Below are positions 17,021-26,670 of a DNA stretch of 64,000 bases, piece by piece. Numbering within the stretch: position 1 is the stretch's first letter; each line of letters opens with the position of its first letter. The position numbers and the translations under genes were made by a program. This stretch comes from Streptomyces coeruleorubidus (GTDB taxonomy: Bacteria > Actinomycetota > Actinomycetes > Streptomycetales > Streptomycetaceae), in NCBI RefSeq assembly GCF_028885415.1, contig NZ_CP118527.1, positions 5,518,001 through 5,582,000 on the forward strand, read 5' to 3'. Below the pieces are notes generated by a model that saw only the letters and a program-made list of their open reading frames with translations, was not told the origin of the DNA and did no database searches.

Positions 17021-17051
17021 TTGCACCTCACGTGGCGTGAGGCCCCACCGT
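17021..17051 (+). promoter_or_regulatory. MerR-type tipA promoter with conserved operator
   Basis: TTGCAC (17021-17026) and CACCGT (17046-17051) are separated by 19 bases, the long spacing of MerR-controlled promoters. Inside the spacer lies the perfect inverted repeat cctcacg-tgg-cgtgagg (17026-17042). This closely matches the operator I remember from the S. lividans tipA promoter. The divergent ClC-gadB transcript starts within a few bases of it, so TipA could affect both directions. Confidence 0.82.
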
Positions 17052-17078
17052 GAAGCACGGAAGAAGAAGGGAGCGGAA

Positions 17079-17840
17079 GTGAGCTACTCCGTGGGACGGG
17101 TCGCGGGCTTCGCCGGCGTCACGGTGCGCACGCTGCACCACTACGACGACATCGGCCTGCTCGTGCCCAGCGCACGCAGCCACGCGGGTCACCGGCGCTA
17201 CAGCGACACCGACCTCGACCGGCTGCAGCGGATCCTGTTCTACCGGGAGCTCGGCTTCCCGCTCGACGAGGTCGCCGCCCTGCTCGACGACCCGGACGCG
17301 GACCCGCGCGCACATCTGCGCCGGCAGCACGAGCTGCTGACCGCCCGGATCGAGAAGCTGAAGAAGATGGCGGCGGCCGTGGAGCACGCCATGGAGGCAC
17401 GCAAGATGGGCATCAACCTCACGCCCGAGGAGAAGTTCGAGGTCTTCGGGGACAAGGATCCGGAGCAGTACGCCGACGAGGCGGAAGCGCGCTGGGGCGG
17501 CACGGCGCAGTACGCCGAGTCGCAGCGCCGCGTCGCCCGCTACACCAAGGAGGACTGGCAGCGGATCCAGACCGAGACGGCCGACTGGGGCGAGCGCTAC
17601 GACGCCCTGATGGCCGCCGGTGAACCGCCCGCCGGCGAGGCGGCCATGGCCCTGGCGGAGGAGCACCGGCAGCACATCTGCACCTGGTACTACGAGTGCT
17701 CCCACGAACTCCACCGCGGCCTCGGCGAGATGTACGTCTCCGACGAGCGCTTCAAGGCGTTCTACGACTCGATGCGCCCGGGTCTCGCCGAGCACCTGCG
17801 CGACGCGATCCAGGCGAACGCGGACCGCCACCAGGCGTGA
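17079..17840 (+). CDS. tipA: TipA-type MerR regulator with thiopeptide-binding domain
   Basis: The 253-residue product equals TipAL in length. It has an N-terminal MerR HTH (SVGRVAGFAGVTVRTLHHYD), a coiled coil, and a TipAS domain that opens MGINLTPEEKFEVFGD at Met110 and includes MYVSDERF. TipAS can be translated separately from Met110. In TipAL, as I recall, Cys214 is the main residue that bonds thiostrepton and Cys207 helps. Here Cys207 is kept (YYECSHE) but position 214 is Gly (HRGLGEMY). The start is the GTG behind AAGGGAG, as in S. lividans. Confidence 0.9.
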   Translation: MSYSVGRVAGFAGVTVRTLHHYDDIGLLVPSARSHAGHRRYSDTDLDRLQRILFYRELGFPLDEVAALLDDPDADPRAHLRRQHELLTARIEKLKKMAAAVEHAMEARKMGINLTPEEKFEVFGDKDPEQYADEAEARWGGTAQYAESQRRVARYTKEDWQRIQTETADWGERYDALMAAGEPPAGEAAMALAEEHRQHICTWYYECSHELHRGLGEMYVSDERFKAFYDSMRPGLAEHLRDAIQANADRHQA

Positions 17841-17852
17841 CGCCCGCCCGGC

Positions 17853-17891
17853 CGGCGGTAGGGGGCCGTCGGGCAACGCGCCCTACCGCCG
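17853..17891. terminator. Hairpin between tipA and the YbjQ gene
   Basis: cggcggtaggg (17853-17863) pairs with ccctaccgccg (17881-17891), a perfect 11-bp stem with a 17-base loop. It lies between two convergent genes and can serve both. Confidence 0.75.
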
Positions 17892-17908
17892 CGCCAGGCA
17901 GAAGGTGG

Positions 17909-18283
17909 TCACCCCGCGTCCTCGGGCTCGATCACCACGGCCGTCCCGTACGCGCACACCTCCGTGCCGACGTCCGCCGCCGCCGTCACGTCGAAGCGGA
18001 ACGCGAGCACACCGTTGGCACCACGCGCGCGTGCCTGTTCGACGAGTCGCTCCATGGCCTGGTTGCGGGTCTGCACGAGCGTCTTGGTGAGACCGCGCAG
18101 CTCGCCGCCGACCATGGACTTCAGACCGGCGCCGATCTGGCTTCCCAGGTGCCGGGAGCGGACCGTCAGGCCGAAGACCTCGCCGAGCACCTCTTTCACG
18201 CGGTAGCCGGGTACGTCGTTCGTGGTGACGACGAGGACGTCGGGCTGGGGGCCCTGTCCGCCGCCGAATTCATCGATGCCCAT
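17909..18283 (-). CDS. YbjQ/UPF0145 family protein
   Basis: The 124-residue product has the family features: VLVVTTNDVPGYRVKEVLG near the start, TKTLVQTRNQAMERLVEQA in the middle, and ANGVLAFRFDVT. The family is sometimes called heavy-metal-binding, but its function is unproven. It has no signal peptide. It is convergent with tipA and divergent from the DedA gene. Confidence 0.9.
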   Translation of the reverse strand: MGIDEFGGGQGPQPDVLVVTTNDVPGYRVKEVLGEVFGLTVRSRHLGSQIGAGLKSMVGGELRGLTKTLVQTRNQAMERLVEQARARGANGVLAFRFDVTAAADVGTEVCAYGTAVVIEPEDAG

Positions 18284-18417
18284 GGTTCACAGCTTTCTCC
18301 GGGACGGCCGACAGTGCATCCTGAATACCCCCATGGAACCTGGGCCATCACGGCTGCGTTGATACTTTGAGGCAGTCAGCCCCAGCCCGTACCCCCAGCA
18401 GCAGGAGCCACATCCCC

Positions 18418-19290
18418 GTGACCACGCTTGCGCTCGGCCCCGAGTGGCTCGACCCGCACTATCTGATCGAGACCTTCAGCCTGCCCGGCATCCTGCTGAT
18501 CGTCTTCGCGGAGTCCGGCCTCTTCGCATTTCTGCCCGGTGACTCGCTGCTGTTCACGGCGGGTCTCTTCGTGGCCGAGGGCACCTACATCACGCAACCC
18601 CTGTGGCTGGTCTGCACGCTGATCGTGATCGCCGCCGTCGTCGGCGACCAAGTGGGCTACATGATCGGCAAGTTCCTGGGCCCGAAGCTCTTCAACCGTC
18701 CCAACTCCAAACTCTTCAAACAGGAGAATCTGGACAAGGCCCACGATTTCATGGAGAAGTACGGCCCCAAGGCGATCGTCCTGGCCCGCTTCGTCCCGAT
18801 CGTGCGCACCTTCGCCCCCATCGTGGCCGGCGCCGGCCGTATGAAGTACCGCACGTTCGTCACGTACAACGTCATCGGCGGCATCGCCTGGGGCACCGGC
18901 GTCACCGTCGCCGGCTACTGGCTCGGCCAGATCGACTTCATCAAGAAGAACGTCGAGTCGATCCTCATCCTGATCGTCCTGCTCTCCATCGTCCCGATCA
19001 TCATCGAGTACCTCCGCGACCGCTCCAAGAAGAAGCGCGCCGCGTCCGAGACCCCGGCGGCCCAGCCCCACCCCCCCGTCATGGACGACGCGACGACCCA
19101 GCTCCGCCGCATCACCCCGGACGACCAGCCCCACCAGCAGCCGCAGCAGCAGCCCCCCTACGGCAACCAGAGCGGCTACAACGACCAGCAGTACTACGGC
19201 CAGTACCCCCAGGCCCCGGGCTACGGCCAGCAGCAGCCCTACGGCACCCAGCAGGGCGGGGGCCAGCAGCCTTACAACGGCGGTTACTGA
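18418..19290 (+). CDS. DedA/SNARE-associated membrane protein with Gln/Gly/Tyr-rich tail
   Basis: The 290-residue product starts at a GTG behind AGGAG. Residues about 1-205 form a DedA domain, with ESGLFAFLPGDSLLFTAG and LARFVPIVRTFAPIVAGAGR. The last 80 residues are a disordered tail rich in Gln, Pro, Gly and Tyr (QQYYGQYPQAPGYGQQQPYG). DedA proteins are linked to lipid-carrier scrambling and envelope homeostasis. Such low-complexity tails are frequent on Streptomyces membrane proteins. Confidence 0.92.
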   Translation: MTTLALGPEWLDPHYLIETFSLPGILLIVFAESGLFAFLPGDSLLFTAGLFVAEGTYITQPLWLVCTLIVIAAVVGDQVGYMIGKFLGPKLFNRPNSKLFKQENLDKAHDFMEKYGPKAIVLARFVPIVRTFAPIVAGAGRMKYRTFVTYNVIGGIAWGTGVTVAGYWLGQIDFIKKNVESILILIVLLSIVPIIIEYLRDRSKKKRAASETPAAQPHPPVMDDATTQLRRITPDDQPHQQPQQQPPYGNQSGYNDQQYYGQYPQAPGYGQQQPYGTQQGGGQQPYNGGY

Positions 19291-19346
19291 CAGACAACCC
19301 GCGGCCGCCAGCGGTCAGGGAGCCCCGAGCCCATAGGCAAAGGACG

Positions 19347-21044
19347 CTAGAAACCCCTGGTCCGCTTGGCGGCCCGCCGCTTCTCCGCAGACCCGATCCG
19401 CAGGAACATCCGCGAGATCTCGGACCCCAGATTCACCCCGATGGCGATCGCCATGGCCAAGGCCACCGCCTTGGACAGCGACACCAGCCCCTCGTCCACC
19501 TTGTTCTGCGCGATCGCCAGCAGCCCGAAGTACGTCGCGGAACCCGGCAGCAACGGCCCGATCGCCGCAGTCGTGTACGGCAGAGCCGACGCGAACTGGT
19601 ACCGGGACAGCAGCTGCCCGAACAACCCCACCAGCCCGGCCGCAGCCGCCGTGGACGCCACCGGCGAGATGTCCCCGGCGTAGTGCATCGCGCCGTACAC
19701 GATCCACGCGACACCCCCGTTCAGCGTCACCCACACCACGGTGGATCGTTCCTGCTGAAGCAGCACGGCGAACGCCAGTGACAGCAGCATCGACGCACCG
19801 ATCAGCAGCGCCGGCTCGTCGGAGGCCCCGAGCGCCGCGTCCGGGTTCAACCGGGCCCCCAGCTGCACGCCGAAGTACAGCACCACCAGCACACCCGCGA
19901 CGATGCCCACGAAGAAGTACAGGACCTCCAGCAGACGCGCGGACGCGGTGATGTAGAAGCCGGTCAGCCCGTCCTGCACCCCCGCCACCAGCGCCCGCCC
20001 GGGCAGCAGCGCGAACAGCCCACCGGTGATGACCGCGGAGGCCTTCACGTCCACATGGCCGAGCGTCAGCGCGACCCCGATCGCGGCCGGCGGCGTCGCG
20101 GCCACCGTGAACTGGTAGAACTCCGGCAGCCCGCGCCCCGCGCACAGCCACGCCAGCCGGTCGCCGAGCATCGCGCCCAGCGCGGCCGCGACGAACACGA
20201 TCAGATCACCGCCGACGAGCACGGAGGCCGCACCCGCCAGCAGCCCGCTCGCGCCGGTCAGCGCCCAGCCGGGGTAGGGGTGCCGGTTACGACGGATCTC
20301 GGCGAGCCGCCGGTAGGCCTCCTCCAGGGAGACCGCCGTCTCGTCGTCGCTGAGGTCGTCCACCAGCTGGTACACGGCAGCCAGCCGCGTGTAGTCGGTG
20401 CCCCTGCGGCGTACGGTCCGCGACGCCGTGACCGGGTCGTCGACGAGCGACGGCTGGTACGAGATCGCCAGCAGCGTGAAGGTGACGTTGGGCTCGCAGC
20501 GGTCCAGGCCGTACGACCGGCAGACGGCGAACATGGCCGCCTCCACGTCCTCGGCGCCCTCGCCGCCCGCCAGCAGCAACTCGCCGATACGCAGCGTCAG
20601 GTCGAGCACGCGCGGCACGGCCGGCCCCGAGTCGTCGCCGCCGCGCTGGCTCGGCTCCGGCGCCGGCCGCTCCGCCACCGGCATGCGCAGCATGGTGCGC
20701 ATCCGGTCCTGCCAGGGCACGTCCTTGGTCAGGCTGACCACGGGGATCCCGCTCGGCGGGGTGAACGCCGACGGGGCGTGCTTCGCGCTGTACGTGCTCG
20801 GCGGGGTGAACGCCGACCCCTCCGGCTCCGCCGAGGGCACCTGCGAGACGTCCAGCCCCTGCGGCAGGGCGAACTCGGACGTCACCTCGCACTCCGCTCC
20901 GGTCACCCTGGGCGCGGCGAGGCCCTCGGGGATCGCGAACTCCGACGTCGTCGACATGTCCCCGTCGACGGCGGCCCCCGCCGGAGGCAGGAATGTGCTC
21001 CTCGCCTCGTCCGACTTCGGCTTGCGGTCCTCCGCGTCCGTCAC
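19347..21044 (-). CDS. ThrE-family threonine/serine exporter
   Basis: The 565-residue product has a long hydrophilic N-terminus of about 150 residues with repeated SAFTPPS blocks, followed by the ThrE domain (LRIGELLLAGGEGAEDVEAA; DDPVTASRTVRRR) and about ten membrane segments. The C-terminal half matches the ThrE-like DUF3815 module (LPGSATYFGLLAIAQNKVDEG). It probably exports threonine or serine. The GTG at 21044 is preferred, with GGGAG nine bases upstream; a GTG at 21068 is also possible. Confidence 0.88.
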   Translation of the reverse strand: MTDAEDRKPKSDEARSTFLPPAGAAVDGDMSTTSEFAIPEGLAAPRVTGAECEVTSEFALPQGLDVSQVPSAEPEGSAFTPPSTYSAKHAPSAFTPPSGIPVVSLTKDVPWQDRMRTMLRMPVAERPAPEPSQRGGDDSGPAVPRVLDLTLRIGELLLAGGEGAEDVEAAMFAVCRSYGLDRCEPNVTFTLLAISYQPSLVDDPVTASRTVRRRGTDYTRLAAVYQLVDDLSDDETAVSLEEAYRRLAEIRRNRHPYPGWALTGASGLLAGAASVLVGGDLIVFVAAALGAMLGDRLAWLCAGRGLPEFYQFTVAATPPAAIGVALTLGHVDVKASAVITGGLFALLPGRALVAGVQDGLTGFYITASARLLEVLYFFVGIVAGVLVVLYFGVQLGARLNPDAALGASDEPALLIGASMLLSLAFAVLLQQERSTVVWVTLNGGVAWIVYGAMHYAGDISPVASTAAAAGLVGLFGQLLSRYQFASALPYTTAAIGPLLPGSATYFGLLAIAQNKVDEGLVSLSKAVALAMAIAIGVNLGSEISRMFLRIGSAEKRRAAKRTRGF

Positions 21045-21158
21045 TGCCTGGCGCTCCCTGTACGACACGTCAGCCTCAGTACCCCCCAGCCTCAGTATGC
21101 GCACATACAGGCGAACGGGCCGCACGCGCAGGCGTACGGCCCGTGAGTATCACAAGGG

Positions 21159-21650
21159 TCAGTGACCGCCCTGGTCCTTGAAGCGCTTGTACGACCGCTC
21201 GATCTCGGCCTCGGCCTCGGTGCGGCCCACCCAGTCGGCGCCCTCGACCGACTTGCCGGGCTCCAGGTCCTTGTAGACCTCGAAGAAGTGCTGGATCTCC
21301 AGGCGGTCGAACTCCGACACGTGGTGGATGTCCCGCAGGTGCTCCACACGCGGGTCCGTCGCCGGCACGCACAGCAGCTTGTCGTCGCCACCGGCCTCGT
21401 CCGTCATCCGGAACATGCCGATCGCCCGGCACTTGATCAGGCAGCCCGGGAAGGTCGGCTCGTCCAGGATGACCAGCGCGTCCAGCGGGTCGCCGTCCTC
21501 GCCGAGAGTGTTCTCGACGAAGCCGTAGTCGGTCGGGTAGGCGGTCGAGGTGAAGAGTCGCCGGTCCAGGCGGATACGACCGGTCTCGTGGTCCACCTCG
21601 TACTTGTTGCGCGAACCCTTCGGAATCTCGATCGTGACGTCGAACTCCAC
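21159..21650 (-). CDS. ppa: Inorganic pyrophosphatase (family I)
   Basis: The 163-residue product has the typical length and start ([19 protein letters not shown]), the active-site segment [13 protein letters not shown] with metal-binding Asp residues, and a C-terminal [12 protein letters not shown]. It hydrolyses pyrophosphate released by biosynthetic reactions. The GTG at 21650 is chosen for GGAG six bases upstream and for agreement with known actinobacterial enzymes. It is divergent from dacB. Confidence 0.96.
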   Translation of the reverse strand: MEFDVTIEIPKGSRNKYEVDHETGRIRLDRRLFTSTAYPTDYGFVENTLGEDGDPLDALVILDEPTFPGCLIKCRAIGMFRMTDEAGGDDKLLCVPATDPRVEHLRDIHHVSEFDRLEIQHFFEVYKDLEPGKSVEGADWVGRTEAEAEIERSYKRFKDQGGH

Positions 21651-21735
21651 CGGTGGCTCCTCCATGATCAACACATAGTTCTGGTGGTTAAGTGTCCCTC
21701 ACGCAGGTGTGTGATCGCGAAAGGGGCTGGTGGTC

Positions 21736-23310
21736 GTGCCGGAGCTGCGTCCTTGGCGGGCCGCGAGACCGCACGTGGTGCGGATCGCGGATGCCGTACG
21801 ACCGCGCCTGGCCAGGGCCGCCGCGGCCGCGAAACCACGGATCGCGCGGCTCGCCCGAGTCGGGAAACCGCAGGTCGCGCGGGTCACACGGTCGAAGACC
21901 TGGCAGTACACCGCGGGCGCCACCACCGCCGGTCTCGCACTGGCCGCCGGTGTGGTGACCGCCGCCGGCCCCTGGGACTCCTCGGGTCAGCGTACGGCCG
22001 AGCGGGACCGGGCCGCGGCCCTGGGCCGCGCGGGTGGCACAGATCACGGCCGCGCCCCCGGCGCGCCCGCGCAGCCCCGGCCCGCCCCCAGCGCCGGGCC
22101 CGTGCTGACCGGCCTGGGCGGCGTCAGCACCGTGAAGTCCGCCCCGGACGGCAAGGCCCTGGCGAAGACCCTCACGCCCCTGCTGAAGGACCCGGAGCTC
22201 GGCCCCCGGCCCGCGGCGGCGGTCGTGGACGTCACGACCGGCAGGCGCCTGTACGGCACGGGCTCGGACGCCGCGCTCACCCCGGCCTCGACGACGAAGA
22301 TCGCCACGGCCGTCGCGGCGCTGTCCGCGATGGGCGCCGACCACCGCCTCACCACCCGCGCCGCCCTCGAACCCGACACGAAGGAAGTCGTCCTGGTCGG
22401 CGGCGGCGACCCCACCCTCACGGCCCGCGAGGCCTCCGACGGCTCGGCCGGCCTGCGCGCCCTGGCCGACAGGACGGCCGCGGCCCTGGCCCAGCGCGGC
22501 ATCCGCGACGTGACGCTCTCCTACGACACGACCCTCTACGCGGGCCCCCAGAAGCACCCGATCGGGGTCAACCCCAACCTCGCCCTCGTCAGCCCCCTGA
22601 TGGCCGACGAGGGCCGCACGGACGACTCGACGAGCGGCCCGGTCACCCGCGTGACCGACCCGGCCGCGGACGCCGCCCGCCGCTTCGGGGACCTCCTGAA
22701 GTCCCGCGGCATCAAGGCCACGGCCCCCGGCCCGTCGAAGGCCACGACCCGCGCGAAGACCCTGGCCACGGTCTCCTCGCCCCCGCTGTCGGCCCTCGTC
22801 GAACGGATGCTGACCAACAGCGACAACGACATCGCCGAGGCCCTCGCCCGCCACACGGCGATCGCCACGGGCCACCCGGCCGACTTCGCCGGCGCAGACC
22901 GGGCTATCAACGCCCGGCTCCGCGAGCTCGGCCTGCCCCTCAAGGGCGCCGCCTTCAAGGACGGCAGCGGCCTGAACCGCGCCGACAGACTGACGGCCGA
23001 CCTCCTCACCGCCCTCCTGGCCAAGGCGGCCGACCCCGCCCACCCCGAACTCCGCCCGGCCCTCACCGGCCTCCCCGTCGCCGGCTTCACCGGCACCCTG
23101 ACCACCCGCTACACGGACGGCGCAGCCGGCGTCGTCCGCGCCAAGACAGGCACCCTGACCGGCGTGAACACCCTCGCAGGCACGGTCGTCGACCAGGACG
23201 GCCGCCTGCTCGCTTTCGCCTTCATGGCCAACGACACGAGAAACCCGGAGGCGGCCCAGAAGGCCCTGGACAAGGCGGCGACGACGCTGGCGGCGTGCGG
23301 CTGCCGGTAG
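21736..23310 (+). CDS. dacB: D-alanyl-D-alanine carboxypeptidase/endopeptidase (PBP4 family, S13)
   Basis: The 524-residue product has the three penicillin-binding motifs: Ser185-x-x-Lys in PASTTKIATA, SDN at 362-364 in LTNSDNDIAEA, and KTG at 470-472 in RAKTGTLTG. A basic N-terminus of about 55 residues precedes a single hydrophobic segment (AGATTAGLALAAGVVTAAG), so it is exported or membrane-anchored. It trims peptidoglycan stem peptides. The GTG at 21736 is used because AAGGGG lies nine bases upstream; the GTG at 21730 is too close. Confidence 0.93.
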   Translation: MPELRPWRAARPHVVRIADAVRPRLARAAAAAKPRIARLARVGKPQVARVTRSKTWQYTAGATTAGLALAAGVVTAAGPWDSSGQRTAERDRAAALGRAGGTDHGRAPGAPAQPRPAPSAGPVLTGLGGVSTVKSAPDGKALAKTLTPLLKDPELGPRPAAAVVDVTTGRRLYGTGSDAALTPASTTKIATAVAALSAMGADHRLTTRAALEPDTKEVVLVGGGDPTLTAREASDGSAGLRALADRTAAALAQRGIRDVTLSYDTTLYAGPQKHPIGVNPNLALVSPLMADEGRTDDSTSGPVTRVTDPAADAARRFGDLLKSRGIKATAPGPSKATTRAKTLATVSSPPLSALVERMLTNSDNDIAEALARHTAIATGHPADFAGADRAINARLRELGLPLKGAAFKDGSGLNRADRLTADLLTALLAKAADPAHPELRPALTGLPVAGFTGTLTTRYTDGAAGVVRAKTGTLTGVNTLAGTVVDQDGRLLAFAFMANDTRNPEAAQKALDKAATTLAACGCR

Positions 23311-23505
23311 GCACCGCCGTGGGCAGTCGTTCCGCTGGGGCGGAACGGGTGGGCACGGCCTGCAACGCCGAGTACCGGCCAAGACACCCCAGCCCCTGCC
23401 GACCTCACACACCGGCCACACCCCACAGCACCCAGGAAGCGAACCCGGCATCCCCCAACCCTCGCCGCCCTGCCCCAGCGGCCAGCGCTCACGTACGGTT
23501 GACGC

Positions 23506-24633
23506 ATGACGAGCATCGGTGGTGCTTCAACCGGCATGGTCGACTGGAATCTCGCGGTCGCGACCGCGACCCGGCTCGTACGGCCGGGCCCCGACGTCAG
23601 CCGCGACGAGGCCCGGGCCGTCGTCGCGGAGCTGCGCCGGCACGCCAAGGCCTCGGAGGGACACGTCCGGGGCTTCACCCGTCTGGGCACGGAGGCCGGC
23701 CACGACACCCCCGTCCTGGTCGTCGACCGCCCGGGCTGGATCCGGGCGAACGTCGCCGGCTTCCGGGAACTCCTGAAGCCCCTGCTCGACAAGATGCAGG
23801 ACCGGCGCGGCAACACCCCCGGCGGCGCGGTCATGAGCGCCGTCGGCGGCAAGGTCACCGGCGTGGAGCTGGGCATGCTCCTGTCCTTCCTGGCCTCCCG
23901 CGTCCTCGGCCAGTACGAGACCTTCGCCCCCGCCACGCGCCAGCTCCCGGCCGGGGAGAACGGTGGCGGCCGGCTCCTGCTCGTCGCCCCGAACATCGTG
24001 CACGTGGAGCGCGAACTCGACGTCGACCCGCACGACTTCAGGCTCTGGGTGTGCCTGCACGAGGAGACGCACCGCACGCAGTTCACGGCCGTGCCCTGGC
24101 TGCGGGACCACCTCGAGGGTGAAATCCAGTCGTTCCTGGGCGAGACCGACGTGGACCCCATGACCGTCCTGGAACGCGTACGCGAAGCCGCCCAGAGCCT
24201 CGCCGGGGGCCGCCCCGAGGCCGAGGAGGACGACGGCGGCCGCTCCCTCGTCGAGATCGTGCAGACCCCCGCCCAGCGCGAGATCCTTGGCCGCCTCACG
24301 GCTGTGATGTCCCTGCTGGAGGGCCACGCGGACTTCGTGATGGACGGCGTCGGACCGGACGTCGTACCGAGCGTCGGGGAGATCCGCGAGAAGTTCCAGC
24401 AGCGCCGCGCCAAGGGCGCCTCCCGCCTGGACCTGGCCCTGCGCAAGCTGCTCGGCCTGGACGCCAAGCTCCGGCAGTACCGGGACGGCGAACGCTTCGT
24501 ACGGGCCGTCGTCGACGAGGTCGGCATGGACGGCTTCAACCGCGTGTGGACCTCGCCCAACACCCTCCCCACCAAGACGGAGATCGCCAAACCGGCGGAC
24601 TGGATCGCGCGGGTGCATCGCAGGACCGAGTAG
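23506..24633 (+). CDS. Zinc-dependent metalloprotease-like protein (DUF2342)
   Basis: The 375-residue product has a zinc-protease motif HEETHRTQF at residues 185-189 onward and a second conserved region LLEGHADFVMDGVG. It matches the actinobacterial DUF2342 family, annotated as zinc-dependent metalloprotease or F420-biosynthesis-associated protein; no substrate is known. It regularly precedes tilS, as here. No signal peptide is visible, so it probably acts in the cytoplasm. Confidence 0.9.
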   Translation: MTSIGGASTGMVDWNLAVATATRLVRPGPDVSRDEARAVVAELRRHAKASEGHVRGFTRLGTEAGHDTPVLVVDRPGWIRANVAGFRELLKPLLDKMQDRRGNTPGGAVMSAVGGKVTGVELGMLLSFLASRVLGQYETFAPATRQLPAGENGGGRLLLVAPNIVHVERELDVDPHDFRLWVCLHEETHRTQFTAVPWLRDHLEGEIQSFLGETDVDPMTVLERVREAAQSLAGGRPEAEEDDGGRSLVEIVQTPAQREILGRLTAVMSLLEGHADFVMDGVGPDVVPSVGEIREKFQQRRAKGASRLDLALRKLLGLDAKLRQYRDGERFVRAVVDEVGMDGFNRVWTSPNTLPTKTEIAKPADWIARVHRRTE

Positions 24634-24829
24634 TGAACATCGAGGGAAGGTCGTGAAGGAAAACGGGCCGAGGGCAGGCGAACGCCCCTCCAATCACCCG
24701 TCCGAGGGACCGTGAGCCAGGGGTAGGCGTGCAATGCTCGGGGAACGGCCCGGTTCTGTCACCATCTACACACTCTGCGTGACCGACACTCGGGTTCACC
24801 CCCCGAAAACTTCATGAAGGGAACCGGAC

Positions 24830-25864
24830 ATGGGTCCCCATCCTGCGGTCGCGGCGATACGCCTGGCGGTCCGCCGCGTCCTCCATGACCTCCTCACCGA
24901 ACACCGCACCACCGCCGCACTCCCGCACGCCCCCTCGCACGAGCCGCCGCCCCCGCCGCTCGTGCTCGTGGCATGCTCCGGCGGCGCCGACTCCATGGCC
25001 CTCGCCTCCGCCCTCGCCTTCGAGTCGCCCAAGCTCGGCATCAGAGCCGGCGGCGTGACCGTCGACCACGGTCTCCAGCCCGGCTCCGACGTGCGGGCCG
25101 CGGAAGTCGTCCTGCGCCTGCGCGAACTCGGCCTCGACCCCGTCGACTCCGTCGCCGTGACCGTCGGCCGCGCGGGCGGCCCGGAAGCCGCCGCCCGCGA
25201 CGCCCGCTACGCCGCACTCGACACCGCGGCCGAACGCCACGGCGCCGCCGCGGTCCTGCTCGGCCACACGCGGGACGACCAGGCCGAAACCGTCCTGCTG
25301 GGCCTCGCCCGGGGCTCCGGCATCCGCTCCCTGTCCGGCATGGCCGCGGTCTCGGGGGCGGGCGGCCGTTACCGGCGGCCCTTCCTGGAACTCGACCGGC
25401 AGACCGCCCGCAAGGCCTGCATGGTCCAGTCCCTGCCCGTCTGGGACGACCCGCACAACGTCGACCCGGCCTACACCCGCTCCCGGCTACGCCACGAGGG
25501 CCTGCCCGCCCTGGAGAAGGCCCTCGGCAAGGGCGTCGTCGAAGCCCTCGCCCGTACGGCCCAGCTCTCCCGCGACGACGCCGACGCCCTCGACTCCTGG
25601 GCCATCCAGGCCGAGGCCACCGTCCGCGACGCCGCCGGGCTCCTGGAGTGCGTGAAGCTCTACGCCCTGCCGCCCGCCGTACGCCGCCGCATCCTGCGCC
25701 GGGCCGCCATCGCAGCCGGTGCCCCCGCCGGTTCGCTGTTCGCCCGGCACATCGAGGAAGTCGACCGGTTGATCACCGGCTGGCGCGGTCAGGGTGCCAT
25801 CAACCTCCCCGGCAAGGTCGTGGCCCGGCGGCAGGGTGGCAGACTGGTGATTCGGCAAGGCTGA
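24830..25864 (+). CDS. tilS: tRNA(Ile)-lysidine synthase
   Basis: The 344-residue product has the PP-loop motif SGGADS at residues 50-55 and the family's [20 protein letters not shown] and RPFLELDR segments. It attaches lysine to C34 of the CAU-anticodon isoleucine tRNA so that AUA is read correctly. It begins an essential cluster with hpt and ftsH, an order kept in many Gram-positive bacteria. The ATG has AAGGG upstream. Confidence 0.95.
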   Translation: MGPHPAVAAIRLAVRRVLHDLLTEHRTTAALPHAPSHEPPPPPLVLVACSGGADSMALASALAFESPKLGIRAGGVTVDHGLQPGSDVRAAEVVLRLRELGLDPVDSVAVTVGRAGGPEAAARDARYAALDTAAERHGAAAVLLGHTRDDQAETVLLGLARGSGIRSLSGMAAVSGAGGRYRRPFLELDRQTARKACMVQSLPVWDDPHNVDPAYTRSRLRHEGLPALEKALGKGVVEALARTAQLSRDDADALDSWAIQAEATVRDAAGLLECVKLYALPPAVRRRILRRAAIAAGAPAGSLFARHIEEVDRLITGWRGQGAINLPGKVVARRQGGRLVIRQG

Positions 25865-25923
25865 ATCACGACCCCTCCGGGCAGTCGGTGGAGGGGCCGC
25901 TCAGTCAGGGACGACCGAAAGTG

Positions 25924-26484
25924 ATGCGGGTGGACGCGAAAGACATGGGTGCCGAGCTTCAGCAGGTGCTCATCACCAAGGAAGAGATCGACGCCAAGCT
26001 GGCCGAACTGGCCGCGAAGATCGACGCGGAGTACGCGGGCAAGGACCTGCTGATCGTCGGCGTCCTCAAGGGCGCGGTGATGGTCATGGCCGATCTCGCC
26101 CGGGCGTTGTCCACCCCCGTCACCATGGACTGGATGGCCGTATCCTCGTACGGGGCGGGCACCCAGTCCTCCGGTGTGGTGCGGATCCTCAAGGACCTCG
26201 ACACCGACATCAAGGGCAAGCACGTCCTCATCGTCGAGGACATCATCGACTCCGGCCTGACCCTGTCCTGGCTGATCTCCAACCTCGGCTCGCGCGAGCC
26301 CGCCTCCCTCAAGGTGTGCACGCTGCTGCGCAAGCCCGAGGCCGCGAAGGTCGCCATCGACGTGGAATGGGTCGGGTTCGATATCCCCAACGAGTTCGTC
26401 GTCGGCTACGGCCTCGACTACGCCGAGAAGTACCGCAACCTCCCGTTCGTGGGTACGCTCGCGCCCCACGTGTACGGCGGCTGA
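25924..26484 (+). CDS. hpt: Hypoxanthine-guanine phosphoribosyltransferase
   Basis: The 186-residue product carries the PRPP-binding loop [17 protein letters not shown] and an N-terminal [19 protein letters not shown] segment. It salvages hypoxanthine and guanine to IMP and GMP. It follows tilS by 59 bases and precedes ftsH, the usual arrangement. A GTG at 25921 directly before the ATG is an alternative start; AGGGAC serves either. Confidence 0.95.
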   Translation: MRVDAKDMGAELQQVLITKEEIDAKLAELAAKIDAEYAGKDLLIVGVLKGAVMVMADLARALSTPVTMDWMAVSSYGAGTQSSGVVRILKDLDTDIKGKHVLIVEDIIDSGLTLSWLISNLGSREPASLKVCTLLRKPEAAKVAIDVEWVGFDIPNEFVVGYGLDYAEKYRNLPFVGTLAPHVYGG

Positions 26485-26670
26485 AACTCCGGCCGGGGTG
26501 CCGTGACGGTGATCGGGAACCCCAGCGTGCTTCCCGCCGTTGGAGCATGCGTAGACGGATCGCCAGTCGTCCCGCGCGGCTTCAGGTGACAATGCTGGGG
26601 TACCGTCCGAAGAACAGCCTTTATCAAACTCACTATGGCAGGAGGGACGGGGCGGCACCGCTCCGTATGG

